Shown: positions 11,469-23,135, counted from the stretch's first letter. The stretch is DNA of 64,000 nt from Oscheius tipulae (GCA_037178975.1 JASJZH010000003.1:4526001-4590000); one strand, 5' to 3'. The notes: a model not told the origin generated them from the sequence alone. Made by a program: numbers and translations.

Positions 11469-11814
11469 TTAAAGAGACACAACGAGAGAAAAGCATTTTT
11501 CAGAAGAAGCACTTGTTTTTCTGGCCGTGGTCGATGCCAGCCAAAAGGGTAAACATGTTGACTCGCCCTCCTCGTGTCTGGCGAACAGACGAAATAACAA
11601 GGAAACGGTTCAACCGAAGAAAGACGATACTCGTCGATGTGTATAACTTAGAAAATACTTTCTAGACAAGTTTGTTGACAACTGCTTCTCGAAAGTTGTC
11701 AGTTTGTGCTCTTCAAGTGAGTAGACCGAGGGCCCCGTGATGTCAACATGTTTTTCGAAAGGGTGTTCCCTGGGACGGGACAACAGACAAATCTGTATCG
11801 CGTGTCTGCCTAGT

Positions 11815-12410
11815 ATGCTGCGTACTACGATGTTGAGACCGTCTAATGCTATTCTGCTCTGTCGAGCTGCCCACACTCGTTCGTCCCTTGCTTACTCTGT
11901 GACTAGCCGATTTTAGCGAATCGTTCGACTCATGGCGACAAGAGTCACGCCTCGGTCAGTCATTTCAACAAGGATGTCCATGATCAGAAACACCAAACCG
12001 AGAAGACCGAGCGTGGAAGTGAATGGTTCGCGGAGAGAACAGACTTGAAGGGTGATGCTACCGAAGCCAGCAAGAAGGTAAGTTAACAATAGACAAACGT
12101 AAAGGAATGTGATGTTTTCGGCTGAAGATTCGCATGGAAAAGACAAGGCAGAGCTGGAACGAGTCAAGAATCGACTGAAGGAGAGCACTTATGGCGAGTG
12201 AAGCATGAATGTTGTCTTTCAATTTGTCAGTTTTAAGAAATATTATTAATCGCATGAAAACTTTCGCTCTAGAGGTCGTTAGTGATTGTACTTTTCCACC
12301 GATCAGGTAAAACAGTGGCTTTAGGAACCCGTCATGCCGCGGAAAACTCTGACCACATGAATATAGTCGAGACTGTTTCGAGAGAACTAGAAAAGGAGCG
12401 GCCTATTTAA
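11815..12410 (+). CDS. Hydrophilic protein with a possible mitochondrial presequence (uncertain model)
   Basis: The ATG at 11815 opens an Arg/Leu/Ser-rich, acid-free N-terminus like a mitochondrial presequence. A candidate intron joins it in frame to a very hydrophilic segment rich in His, Lys and Glu (about 11920-12077) that ends at a consensus GTAAGT donor. Further coding-looking pieces follow (KAELERVKNRLKES near 12150, and a 31-residue stretch ending at 12410). The junction at about 12125 does not preserve the best frame, so one boundary is wrong or the locus is damaged. AATAAA at 12460-12465 supports plus-strand transcription. No family recognised. Confidence 0.35.
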
Positions 12411-12459
12411 AATGATAGAGAATAAGTCTGTACATCTGTATAATAATCGTTTCAAGTGC

Positions 12460-12465
12460 AATAAA
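12460..12465 (+). terminator. Polyadenylation signal AATAAA
   Basis: Canonical signal downstream of the uncertain hydrophilic gene; it is the firmest evidence for a transcript on this strand. Confidence 0.5.
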
Positions 12466-12534
12466 GTCTCGAGATTGGGCAGCTGTTCTTGTTGATCGTG
12501 CGAGTTCAGACTTTCCAATAGACCCCTCGAGGAA

Positions 12535-12987
12535 ATGCATCTTCTGCTGATATTGGTTTGTTTCTCATATCAACAATTTCATTCCAATTAAAAAGATCTT
12601 TCTTCCAAGTTTCTTGGCTGCTCAGAGGACGCAAACTACTTACTTTACTGTCCACTATACGTTGATATGTGACACACAGGAAGAGTTCAGCTATACCATC
12701 AAATTGATGGAGGTGAGGCAATCAAAGCTCGAGACCCCAGTTTACAGGCGGATGTTCTTGCTGACGACTCTTTGGGTGTAATTCAAGGCAGATCGAACGG
12801 AACAGCCGAAGGTTTTGTGACTGGAAAAGACAGGGGAGACGGCGACTTGACTTACGAGCCATACGCTCAAATCATACATAACTGTGGCGGCGAAGATCAC
12901 TCAACGAGTGTCGTTCTCAATCCGATGTGTCAAGTCGGAATATCGAAATGTTCGTATAAGATATCATTGAATCTGACAAGAGACTAA
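12535..12987 (+). CDS. Transthyretin-like (TTL) family secreted protein
   Basis: Exons 12535-12555, 12626-12712 and 12748-12987 join in frame to about 115 aa. After a short hydrophobic start (MHLLLIL) comes a beta-rich domain with the nematode transthyretin-like pattern. It has a single Cys in the first strand (TLICD), a Leu-Met-Glu-Ala-Asp then DDSLG loop, an Asn-Gly/GF turn, and EPYAQIIHNC followed later by a Cys in QVGISKC. TTL proteins are small, secreted and essentially nematode-specific; TTR-52 bridges phosphatidylserine on dying cells to its receptor. This gene lacks the usual long signal peptide, so the first splice may be misplaced. The stop codon overlaps the AATAAA signal and interlocks with the stop of the opposite gene. 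Confidence 0.7.
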
Positions 12988-13280
12988 TAAAGAATGTCCC
13001 AGTTCTGAATTAGATCGGACAACTTCTTGAGATTTCCAAACTTCTTCTCGAACTTCTCCTGAATGGGTAGTTAATCAGTACTGAGATCTCTCGAAGTGTC
13101 ATCTAAGAAGTTCTGCATGGTTTGTGAAACAGAAAGGCTCATTTGAGTGACCAACTGCTTCTTATCGTCCTCATCAATATTTTTGAAGAGCTTAGCAAGG
13201 ATAGGCAACAAAGTGGGACAAATGCCCAAGCGCAAGAGCTTCTTTGGTAACGGTAATTCGGCATTTACTCTCACTCTCTC
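12984..13280 (-). CDS. Unknown short helical protein (partial model)
   Basis: Minus-strand coding sequence with LLPILAKLFKNIDEDDKKQL and, in the last exon, EKFEKKFGNLKKLSDLIQNW before the stop at 12986-12984. The 5' end is not found; TTTACAG near 13286 is a probable acceptor, so upstream coding may exist. The junction near 13055 is unclear (a 23-nt or a 69-nt intron). No family recognised. Confidence 0.4.
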
Positions 13281-13365
13281 TGTAAAGAGAGGTCACCTCG
13301 ATCACATTATCACTTAGACTCTGGCGTCAATTATCTCGTCAGAGTCCAACGAACTTTCCTTGTAT

Positions 13366-13959
13366 ATGATCCGCTTTCAGCTACATGAGTTTCGCACAAA
13401 AAAGCTATTTATCGATTGGGGCGTATCTCCACAGTCAGCAATGGGCTCTTCTGGACTGTTCCTTTCTGACTTTCTCGCCTATCCGAGCATTTTATCGGAT
13501 GTTGTTAAGCGGGTAAGGCATTCATTCAGTTGCTTTTAAAAAAAGGTCTTTCAGATGAATATCCAAGAGATAGTCGCACTAGCCATGACATCGAAGTTTG
13601 GAAGAGATACTGTGAATTCGCTGGTGATTGAGGGTCTGTACCAATATGAACTAAGTATGACCAAATGGGTAGCTTTGAAAAAGGTTGGTATGTGCAAGGA
13701 TAAACCATGTCTACATTTTCAGTTGAATCTGGTGGAGGAGAACACGACAAAAGAAGAATTGATAACTTTACAGATGGAATACGCCTTCAAAATAATGGAA
13801 CTGGTTGTGAAAACGGCCGAATTGTCTTCAAAAGAAACTTGGGATGAGTTGGCGATAAGAGAAGCTGAAGCTGACAAGATACAGAGTGAAAAGATACTGA
13901 AAGTGATTGGCGAGTTGATTGAGTTGTGGGATCACGTTGATTGTCTGAATAAACCTTGA
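13366..13959 (+). CDS. Small F-box-like protein, paralogue B
   Basis: Exons 13366-13512, 13555-13683 and 13723-13959 give about 170 aa (or start at the in-frame ATG 13441, just after ACAGTCAG). Exon order and both phase-0 introns match paralogue A at 10.5 kb. The shared core here reads YPSILSDVVKR, junction, then MNIQEIVALAMTSKFGR, which looks more F-box-like than in A. The C-terminal half is helical with EAEADKIQSEKILKVIGEL. Identity between the two copies is low apart from the core, so the duplication is old. Function unknown. Confidence 0.6.
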
Positions 13960-14748
13960 TGTTCCGTTCTCGTATTTTCATGAAGAAGGCTCATTTTTAC
14001 AGACAGCATGTCCGCGACGGGACTGAGTAGTCAAACTGACTTCATATTCGGTTGTGTATAATCGAATGTAGCTCACAATCAGTTCCTGCTTATATACTTA
14101 TCACGTTTCCATCTCGGCGGTTTCGCAGCATTTTTTACGGACGACGTTTTTTTTGGATTGTGAATATAAGGAAGTCCTGATTCGATTCACCGAGTTGCGC
14201 GGTAGCGGCAAATCCTAAGTTTACTCAGTTCAGCTTTTTCTCGTTTGTGCATCCCGTTTCTGCTTTATGAACATACTCCACTTGTTCCTTCCTGAGTCTA
14301 GTACAATATAGTATTTGGGAAAGCGTCCGAGGTGGTAACCGTGGTGAAAACAAAAAACTCCATTCAAAACAAGTTTGGGCGCTGAATTGAATAACGCACA
14401 TTTTTCGCCAGACGCACGTTTACAAATGCAGACTTTTTCTATTGACCTCACTCTGCATGATTGCCCGGCACATCGTAAAATATATTAGCATTGTTCCTTG
14501 CAATTAAGAAGAGAAAGAAGGCTAACTTCGGACACATTCGTAACAATTGTGTTTTTCGGGTTGTTTCGAAGTCAATTTTCACATTTTCGCTTTAAGAAAT
14601 CAACCAGCTACCGAGCTCTTCATAACTCAAAACTAATGTTGTTCTTGCTACTTGAAACGCAGTTTACCCTCGACTGGGAAGTCTATATTCGAATCTCGTC
14701 TTGTTTTTTTCTCGAAACGCTTTGACTATTCTCTCAATTTTCAGAATC
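13960..14748. other. Intergenic region upstream of TPR
   Basis: About 790 bp without a convincing gene. A 73-aa minus-strand frame at 14230-14451 has scattered Cys and His residues (CICKRASGEKC, then FCFHHGYH), and a zinc-binding fragment is conceivable. It has no splice or polyadenylation support. The last 250 bp should hold the TPR promoter. Confidence 0.3.
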
Positions 14749-17700
14749 ATGGATGAAGGCTCTTCGTCACATGAGCAAAAACCTGATGTGGGTGTTCAAT
14801 TCAGCGAAGAGCCCGTAGTTATGGATACCGGCTCTACGCATATCGAAACTGGAAATCAAGATGAGCAGCCGGCTTCGATGATCGCTCCTGACACTCCTTC
14901 GTTCTTTCCTAACATCGTCGCTGGAGATGTATGTGTCGTTTTTATATGGCTATACCTCGCTTTAGCACCACGATCCGCAATACTTGATGAATGAGGTCCG
15001 TCGTCTTGAGACCGAAAAGGCTGTCGCCGAACGCGGATTCCACAATGTGAATACGGAATTGAATGATCTCAAGGCGAAAAACCAAACATTGGTGGAGAAG
15101 AGCAAGTCTCTCGAGGAGCATGTTGTTATCCTAAGTAATTTGCTTTGTATATCGAGCTCAACTTAATTATAGACAAAGAATCTCGTGACCGTCAGCTGCT
15201 TTATCAGAAGCTGGAGGATAGCCGAAATGAGTTTGCCAATCGGATTATAGCCATTGAAACGGAGCTCAACAAGACCAAGAGCGAAAATCAAGATAATATT
15301 AGCAAATGGCAAACCGTCAGTCGTGATCTGCAAGGCGTTCTTAGTGAGTTTCACATTCTATGGGATTATAGTAGCACGCTATTTCAAATATCCTGGTCAC
15401 AATTTGTTTTCAGCCGAGAATGTCGCATGCAAGGAAGAGCTCAAACGTGTCACAATCGAAAAGACAAAACTTGCCCATGAGCTCGAAGCTCTGCAACAGG
15501 ATACGCGCAAAATTGCCGTAAGTCTTGTTTTCATCGCTCTTTTAAATTCAGTCTCTCAGGTGGTCAAAGAATGGCGCAAGATGGATACGGAGTTGTACGA
15601 AGAAAGCCGCAAATGGTTCACGAAAGAGATTGCTGACCGAGACAACAAACTAAGCCATATCAATTTGGAAATCAGGGCCAAGGAGCTTCAGTGGAAGAAC
15701 GATGAGCTTGGTTTGACCCAACAGCTCAAAAAGGTCCAGGCTGATCTTCTTGCTCTGGAAGAAAAGTTGAATGTCAAGCAAGAGGCTCTGGAGCGAGTCA
15801 CGGCTAACATCGAACAGGTTAGCGTCCTCTCGATCATATCAGCTTCCTTTTAGCAAGCATCTAAAAGTCGTCTGGAAATCAAAAACCTCGAAGCAGAGTT
15901 GAAGGTCAAGGAACAGCAAGTCGAGTTCTACAAGTCCAATTTCGAAGAAGCTGAGAAGATGGTTGAAGATCTTGGAGAAAAATTGACTGCTCAGAATGAA
16001 CTGTTACGGCAGACTAAGGAAATATTGGAGGAGGTTCGCGTTGAGCGGGAAGATGAACGTGCCGAGCTACAGCGTCAGATTGAGCAGCGAGGTTTGTTTC
16101 TAACTAGCTCCAAATTTATGACTCGACGTCAGACAATGAACTTTTCGACCTTCGCGACGAAGTCCACAAGCTGAACGAACTTTTACGCAGCAAGCATGCT
16201 GTCTCTCTCAACGTAACCGAAGACGAATTGGCTCAGTTGTCCCCCGCTGCCGCGGAGACTTCTCGTTTCATCAAGAGTGGCTCTTCCCTGACTTCGCTCG
16301 TTAGGTATGCCCATTTCAGTTGCTGACTATATTGTGTTGTTCAGAGATCATGCTCGTCTGGCAGGAGAACTCGCCAGCGAGAAAGAAAAGAGCAAGCAAC
16401 TTGAAGATGCCTTGAACGAGATAGTCCGTGATCTCGAGGAGAACATGCCGCAGTTTGCTGGTCAACGTGAACAGCTCAATCAGGTCTTCGATGAAAACTC
16501 CCGACTCAAGGAGCAACTGCAATCGGCCGAAGATCAGAGGCAATCTGTCGAATCGAACCGTGACGGCGCTCTTCGTGAACTGGCATTCACCAAGGCCGAG
16601 CTGGAAAAATATCAACGGGAATGCTCCAGTAGCAGCAAAAAGGTTGCTTGGAAGAGAACAGCTTTACTGAAAATCTTTGTTTAGATCCAGCGTCTTCTGT
16701 TTGTGCTAGAGACTTCTAACCGTGGTCCAGACAGCCCTCCTCTGAGCCAGGAAGACGAATCGCATCTTTTCAACAACATCGCCCAGTTGCAGAAAATCAA
16801 TGTTCAATTGGAAGCTGAGCTGCAAGCGGAACGGTCTTCGGCAGCTAGCCGTCATATCACCGCCCAAAACAGCGAACTCCTCGTTCTCAAACAAGAGCTT
16901 GAGGCTTCGCGCGAGACTGAACGACAACTCAGTGAACAGCTCGAGCAAATTAACGTGGCTTTTGAAAGCGTGAGTAGTTCTTCCTAAAATTCTGTGAGCG
17001 TTTTAGATTCGTGAACAAAATGCGAAACTCATGGAGTTGAACAAGTCCGAAACGATTGTTGAGCAGTTGCGTGAACTGAAGCTAAAATACAACACCGTCT
17101 TGGCTGATCTCGAAACTACACGACTAGCCAACGTGCGACTGGAAACTTTAGTCTGTAATATACAACAGGAGAAAACATCCATTCAACAGTATTTCTTTTC
17201 TTGTTCCCTCGATTGTTTGGTGTTGCAGAATATTCGAGACGCGTCTGAGCAATTCGCAAAGCCTCATTGATGAACTCAAGGCATTTAACGCGAAACTGGA
17301 GACCAAATTCGAGTACCAGAATCAAATCGCCGAAACTAATGCTAAGGAGTTGGAGCACATTCAGAAGGAGATTCAACGTGTGCAGAAGGAGAACGACGAG
17401 TTCAAGCGAGCTGACGATGTGAATGCCAACAAAATAACCGAGCTCCATCAACAGATCATCAAGATGCACGACGAGTACAGTGGAGTCAAGTCAGTTTCCT
17501 CGTTGTACAAATGAAATCACTTGTTCAGGATCGAGAATACTATCAATGCCGATGAGCTAAGACGCTCCAAGGCTGACGTGGCTCGACTAGAGGCCCAACT
17601 CGAAGTCTTCCAGTCGCGTTTGGTCTCTGACAGAACGCTGCAAGACTCAATTCTGGAACTGCACAGTCAAATGGATCGCATTAAACAGGAGAAGCGGGAC

Positions 17701-20700
17701 CGAACTTCTACCCAGCTGGAGCTTGTCAGTGTCGAGCGCGACAACATGAAACGCGAAGTGGCTCGTGTCCAGGAAGATCTACGTCATTCTCGTGAAGAGA
17801 CCAAGCTGGTGAAGAATCGTTTTGACGCCGAAGTTGCCCTGTTGATGCGGAAGCTTGGCGAGAAGGAGGAGAGCTATAAAATTGCCGAGACCGCACTGTA
17901 CGAGCTCAAGCTGAAGCTTGAAAAGATGCAGAGTACCTCCAGTGATCAGACTGATGGTAATCTTTTTGCACTAAATACGTGTCATATTTTTTTATAGAAA
18001 TGTCTCCGGAACGCTTGCGTAAAGAATGTCAACAGCTTACAAATCGGGCCAAGTTCATGGAATCGCAACTCGAAGATGCCAAGGTTCAACTGGAAGCCGC
18101 TCGAGCTGAAGCTGAGAGAAATAAGAGCGAAACCCAGAGGTTACCACTTTTCTATTTGACTAAACTTGGTAACTTTCAGAATGGAAAGTCATAGTGGTCG
18201 GTTAGAGACTGGCTTGAAAGACGCTCAAATCATGGCTTCTCTTGAAACTCAGCGTCTGCAAAATCGTGCTGAGGATGCCGAGCTGCGTGCTAACAGTCTG
18301 GCTGAAGAAGTTGCCCAGCTCCAACGACAAGTGTCGGATCTCCAGAACGAGTTTGATCAATACAGACTGCAAGCAGTGAAAGAGAACGGCGAGCTTACCA
18401 TTGAGCTGCAAGTTTCCCAAAAAAGAAACGAAGACGCGATGAGTCGTTTGGCCCATCAGAGCGAGCAGATGTTGGCTTTCAATGCAGAGAAAACTGCAAG
18501 AGATGCTGAACGTGATATGGTTAGCTGATTCCCGTTTGTCTCTATTAATGTCTTTTAGATGCAAAAACAACTATCCGATGGAGAGCTACGCCTCTTCGAG
18601 GCCCGAAGTCAAATCGAACAGCTGAATATGAAGCTCCATGCTAATCAGCAGCAGTGTCTTATTGCAGAAGAAAATGTGCGAGTAGTAGGTTTCTCTCGAT
18701 TCTTTCCTTATTTGTCGTACTCTAGGCGTTGGAAGAGAAGAAAACAGCAGAAAAGTCTCTCGAACTACGCACTCAACAGGCTATCCAAGACGAGACTAAC
18801 TTCCATGCTTCCCTGGCTGCACAAGAGGGAAAACTACAGGAGCTGATTACCAACTACAAGGAGCTCGTGGTAAAGATGGGACCCGCAACTGATACCAGCG
18901 CAAGCGAGCTTCTCGGCGAAGAGGTTATGGACTTCGATCTTCCACAGGCTACAATTCAATCGCTTGAGGGTGTTATTGCCTATCTCCGACAGGAACGCGA
19001 TGCTGTAACTTTTTCCTAGAGTGTGGTTATAAGAAATTTTAGGCATTGACTCGAACTATGAATGCCGAAGTCGAGGTGAAACGACTGCGAGCCGAAGTGA
19101 AGGAAACGTTCGAATCTCGCGACGACATGATATGCAAAATCCGAAGACTTGAGCTCGCCGCCGCCACTGCTGATCAACTGACCAAGGAGAAGGCGGATCT
19201 GGTTCGTGGCATCTTTCTCCTTTAATAGTTTGGTCGATTTTAGATGAAAAAACTCGATTTACTCAGTCTTAGCCAAGCTCAGTACCAACGCGCTCGTGCC
19301 GATGCCGACATGTACGGAAAACAAAAAGACGAGTATTTCGCATTGCTGCAGGAGGCTGAGAAGCAAGCTGCTGACTTACAATCGCAGTTGCGTGAGACGA
19401 CTTTGAAAGTTACTGCGTTGACGGCCGAAGTTGAGAAGAAGGGCAAGGAGATGGAAGTTCTCAAGGGTCAGATTCAACGACAAGTCAGACCAGCGAATCA
19501 AGCTTCTGCTGTTCATGTCCAAAAACTGACGGAGCAACTTCAACAAGTTCGTGGAGAGTCGGAGAAATCCGCACAGCAGATTCCCAAACTGGAGCAGGAG
19601 AAGGCTGATATTCTAGCCAAATTCGAACAAGCACGTACGCTGGCGAGGAAGTATCGCGATGAACTCAATGCCTACAAGAAAGCTCACCCCGAAAACGGAG
19701 CTCCAGCCAGTTCTTCTGCCATTCTTCCCGATGCCGAAAAAGAAAAGCTAAAGAAGGATATTGAACACAAGACAAACGAGATCCAAGAGGCATCTTTCCG
19801 GCTGAATCTGCTCTCTTCGAAGTGCTCCTCTCTGGAAGAACAGAAGAAGGAATGGCAGAATAAACTCGACGACAGAGAGAGCCGCATTCAGGTAATAAAA
19901 TTTTCTTTTTAAATAAATGGGTAAATGATGACAAACATCCTTGCTCTGCGAGCTCTCTTAACGCCATTTCTCACTAGATCCGTCGTCGGGATGGGCTGGT
20001 GGAACTGACGAGATGAGCGGTGAACAGCTAAGGCCGCTGATACCCAGACTTACTAAAGAATTACATTCTTTAAAGAATTCAATACTTAGGTTAATTGTAG
20101 AATCTCGAGCGGATGCTACAGTCCAAGGGAATCTCTTCGGCCTCCGTCACTCCTGTCTCCTCTTCAGTTCAGCCATCTGTTTTCGCAGCCAGTTCTAGCC
20201 ATCCCAGCGGCCAGGAGTCTGTTGCCGAAGAGCCAGAAGCTTCGATTGCTGTGACGGAAACTGTTTCACCTCCGGATGCCGGGCTTCATCTTGAAATGGA
20301 GAATGTTGAAGCTGAAGCAGCACCAAGCCAGCAGGCCACATCATCCACAACCAGAAGTTCCATCTTCGGCCGTTCTGCTGCTCCTTCTTACTCTTTAAAC
20401 GAACCCGTTGTTGAACATGATCTGGTAAGAATTATTGTATTTTGTGTTATGCAAAGCACAATTTAGGTTAGCGAGAGTAACATGAGTTTGGAACCGGCTG
20501 ATGAACTCCAGAACGACTCGGAATCCAGAGACAGCAACAATATGCCTGTCTCCAGCACTGGTGGAACTCGCAAACGTCCAGCTGCTCAGTCATCGAGTCA
20601 AACTGAAATTAAACGTCAGCGCGAAACTTCTAATGAGGCTGTCTCCAGCACAGAAGAACGACCTATTACCCAGAGAGAACAAGAGCGTGATGACGATACA

Positions 20701-21544
20701 GGTTAGCCTAACTTTTTATTTTTAGACTTGTTCAGAATTCATCCCGGATCCTGTTCATGCTGTTCAGCCAGATGATAATGACGACGACATCATTCCACTC
20801 GACCCTCCTAATCAGGCAAACTACTATGAAGTCGAAGAAGACGTTGGTGAAGGCGACGACGATGGCATCCAGCAGATTGACGAAGAAGAAGAAGACGATG
20901 AAAATGAGGACGAAGAGGAGGACATGAATGACGAGGCCAGTTCCGGATATTATTTCCTTCATGAGCAAGTTTTAGTTCGAGGTTCCCGACTCGGATGAGG
21001 GAGCATCGGAGATGGATAACGCCGATGATAGTGAAGATTCGGGAGAGGAGGAAGGAGATGTTCATCCGCCTCAAATGGTGGATGGCTCGGAAGATGACGA
21101 TGCTGGCGATGCTAATGGTGATCAGGATGTCGAAGTTGTCGGAGCTGACGGTTCGTTCTATCTTGTTTGCATAATATACCCCAAATTTCAGATAACTCTC
21201 GCTCCCAACCATTTATCGACGACCAAGATCGCGAAGCAGCCTCTGCCGTTGAAGAGGCTGACGATGAAGGACGCGTTTCTGCCGATGGAGGCAATGAGGC
21301 CGTTCAGGCTCCAGCTCCAAGCCACGCTCCTCGGCGTGCTCCTATCACCTTCGAAAGAGACGACCAATGTTCTAGCAGGTTTGACTTTTTTCGGAACGTG
21401 TTCAAACTTCTATTTAGCAACGAGACTGGCTCTACAACCGCAGCTCAGCGTCAAGCAATGACTCTCCGCCGTCAAACCGCTCGTCCTACCCGTGGTGTAT
21501 ATGCACCGAAACGCGGTGTTCGAGGAGCTCGTGGCAAGAAGTAA
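14749..21544 (+). CDS. TPR: Nuclear pore basket protein TPR / Megator / Mlp
   Basis: Some 20 exons with mostly 40-45 nt introns encode an estimated 1,850 aa. About 15.0-19.9 kb is an almost unbroken coiled coil (heptads, Gln/Glu/Lys/Leu-rich). It includes the family's conserved region around 18.85-19.2 kb (MDFDLPQATIQSLEGVIAYL, the TPR/MLP1 signature zone). From 20.1 kb the protein turns Ser/Pro-rich, then strongly acidic (20.75-21.15 kb), and ends in an Arg/Gly-rich tail. This order is that of TPR, which builds the nuclear basket and docks mRNA-export and Mad1-Mad2 checkpoint factors. The ATG follows TTTTCAG by 4 nt. One 209-nt intron (19892-20100) carries a snoRNA. AATAAA lies at 21623-21628. 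Confidence 0.9.
19918..20046 (+). ncRNA. Intronic C/D-box snoRNA in TPR
   Basis: Box C is ATGATGA (19925-19931) and box D is CTGA (20037-20040). The flanks TGGGTA (19918-19923) and TACCCA (20041-20046) are exactly complementary and form the terminal stem. Inside, CTGA at 20005-20008 can serve as D' and AGATGAG at 20011-20017 as a weak C'. The RNA would be about 129 nt. It occupies an intron five times longer than its neighbours, the usual nesting of animal snoRNAs. The bases before D (about 20025-20036) and before D' (about 19993-20004) are the candidate guides for rRNA 2'-O-methylation; the target is not assigned. Confidence 0.75.
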
Positions 21545-21622
21545 CCGATAGAACTCTATTCCCTTTTATCTATGACGGTGTATTCGCATTCTGTACGATT
21601 ATTACGATTTGTTTCATTTCTA

Positions 21623-21628
21623 AATAAA
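21623..21628 (+). terminator. Polyadenylation signal AATAAA
   Basis: Canonical signal 79 nt after the TPR stop codon. Confidence 0.6.
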
Positions 21629-21879
21629 CTGGGAATTTGGCAGTTATGTTTTCAAGCACTTTATTTCTCAGAAAACATCACTCGTTAGAGTAGTGAATAG
21701 ATTGAACAACTAATACTATACGGACCATACTAAACTAGAGACAGTATAACAGCACCACATAACATGCACACAGGGAGAACAAAACAAAGCCAATTGTTCA
21801 GGCTGCAATTCAACAAAAGGGAGTAAATCAACAATAATTGGGGGAACTGCTGATAGCAGTAAGTGAGAACGGAAAGAAG

Positions 21880-22563
21880 CTAAAGACGAGAGAGATTAAG
21901 GTATTGCTCCCAATAATGTTCAGCTCGATGTTCGGTCAAAGGACGGTCATCGGGTCGAGGGAAAGCCGGCTCACAGAGAGCCATGTAGTAGAGATGGAGA
22001 GCGTCACATGCACCCGAATTGAGGGCCATTCGAGGCTCATGGTAGGACGACGCATGTTTCGTGAGAACCTACAAATGATCGTATTTCAGGATATACGAAA
22101 ATAAAGAACCTGGAAATTGGAAAGCTGCCGATTACCCCTCAAAGTGTCCTCCATCATTTCCAACTTCAATCTCTCCTCTTGTATCGGTGCGCGTCCAACG
22201 ATAGATTGAACCTGTTCCACAGAACGATCGAATGGATCGATTTCCGGGAAATCGTCTGAAAATGACCGAGGTGAAGCTGAGAAAAATTAACGTACTAGCT
22301 GCTACGAACGGTTTTTGCTTTGGAGTTTTGTGCTTCTTAGAAGATGGTTCTATTTTGAATTGTGCAGTACGGGCGGCTTCGATCGCTGCTTTGGAGATAC
22401 GCAGACGAATAGGGCCTGGACCTGAAATGAAAATCGAACGAGACACGGAACCCAGACTAAACAAGTTCAAGGGATCACAGACATAGAATAGCCGTCAACA
22501 TTCTCTGTCGTAAACAACAAGTGCAAACTGTCGTCGAAGGAGACATTCTACGTAAACAGCCAT
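21880..22563 (-). CDS. Unknown protein directly downstream of the HMG-box gene
   Basis: Four exons give about 185 aa in one frame. Recognisable stretches are PGPIRLRISKAAIEAARTAQ, a Lys/Pro-rich linker, and RPLTEHRAEHYWEQYLNL at the C-terminus. No family is recognised. The ATG lies only 7 nt after the stop codon of the HMG-box gene. The sequence before it (CGCTTTTAG) resembles a trans-splice acceptor, so the two are probably one transcription unit resolved by trans-splicing. The first intron (about 22414-22491) is the weakest boundary. Confidence 0.5.
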
Positions 22564-22570
22564 TTTCCAG

Positions 22571-23135
22571 CTAAAAGCGAGTATTATTTGCTTTTAGTGC
22601 CTCAAAGAAAAACTGTAATTTACTTGGCACGGAAGAAGGCAGCTTTGGAGTGATCTGGGCCAGTTCTTCTTTGATACTGTCTAGCTGTTCGTCAAGTTTC
22701 CTCTTCAGAATTTGTTTCTGATCTGAAGAAAGAGCATCCGGCCCTTTCTTGATCAAATACTGTAGACGCTGATTGGGTTTCAGGGACATCCATTTCTGAG
22801 TAATCATCTTTTCGATCTCCTTTGCCGACAACTGAGGTGCCAGTTTCCGAAGTCGTTGCTCTTCGGCAACAAGAAACTTAGCAAAGGCCAAAGCTGAAAA
22901 CTAGTTGAAGGAACAAGATCAAATGACAAACCTTCATTTTGACGCTGGGCAGCACTAGATCCAGTCGTTTTCCTATCCTGAGTAGTACTGAAAATGTAAG
23001 TCTGTAAGCCAAAAAGAAAAAAGCTCACCTGGTAGGAACAACGGCTGGTGGAGACGGGGCGTTGGGAGGTGGAGAGTCCGGCGACGTCGGTCGACTATCC
23101 GAAGCTCCTACCGGAGCAACGGCAGCCTCGGTCAT
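22571..23135 (-). CDS. HMG-box protein
   Basis: Exons join in frame to roughly 165 aa. Residues 1-55 are Pro/Ser/Ala-rich and disordered. An HMG-box-like domain follows: LAFAKFLVAEEQRLRKLAP, then LSAKEIEKMITQKWMSL and KPNQRLQYL, matching the F-x3-E-x-R start and the W and Y positions of the box. The tail is a charged helix. HMG boxes bend DNA in chromatin or act in mitochondrial nucleoids; the composition does not say which. The annotated ATG follows TTACAG by 14 nt. The stop codon TAG forms the end of TTTTAG just before the next gene's ATG. Confidence 0.65.

Noticed and set aside
11913-12188. Minus-strand frame with two hydrophobic helices, resembling a membrane protein
   Set aside because: It is the antisense of a very polar plus-strand segment with a consensus GTAAGT donor and a downstream AATAAA; antisense of Lys/Glu-rich coding sequence reads as Leu/Phe-rich.
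14230-14451. Cys/His-containing 73-aa minus-strand ORF as a zinc-finger gene
   Set aside because: No splice, promoter or polyadenylation support; kept only as a remark in the intergenic entry.
16316-16615. Minus-strand hydrophobic ORFs within the TPR region (also 16706-16948, 17116-17469, 18202-18570)
   Set aside because: They are shadows of the coiled-coil exons; they cross TPR splice sites and have no signals of their own.
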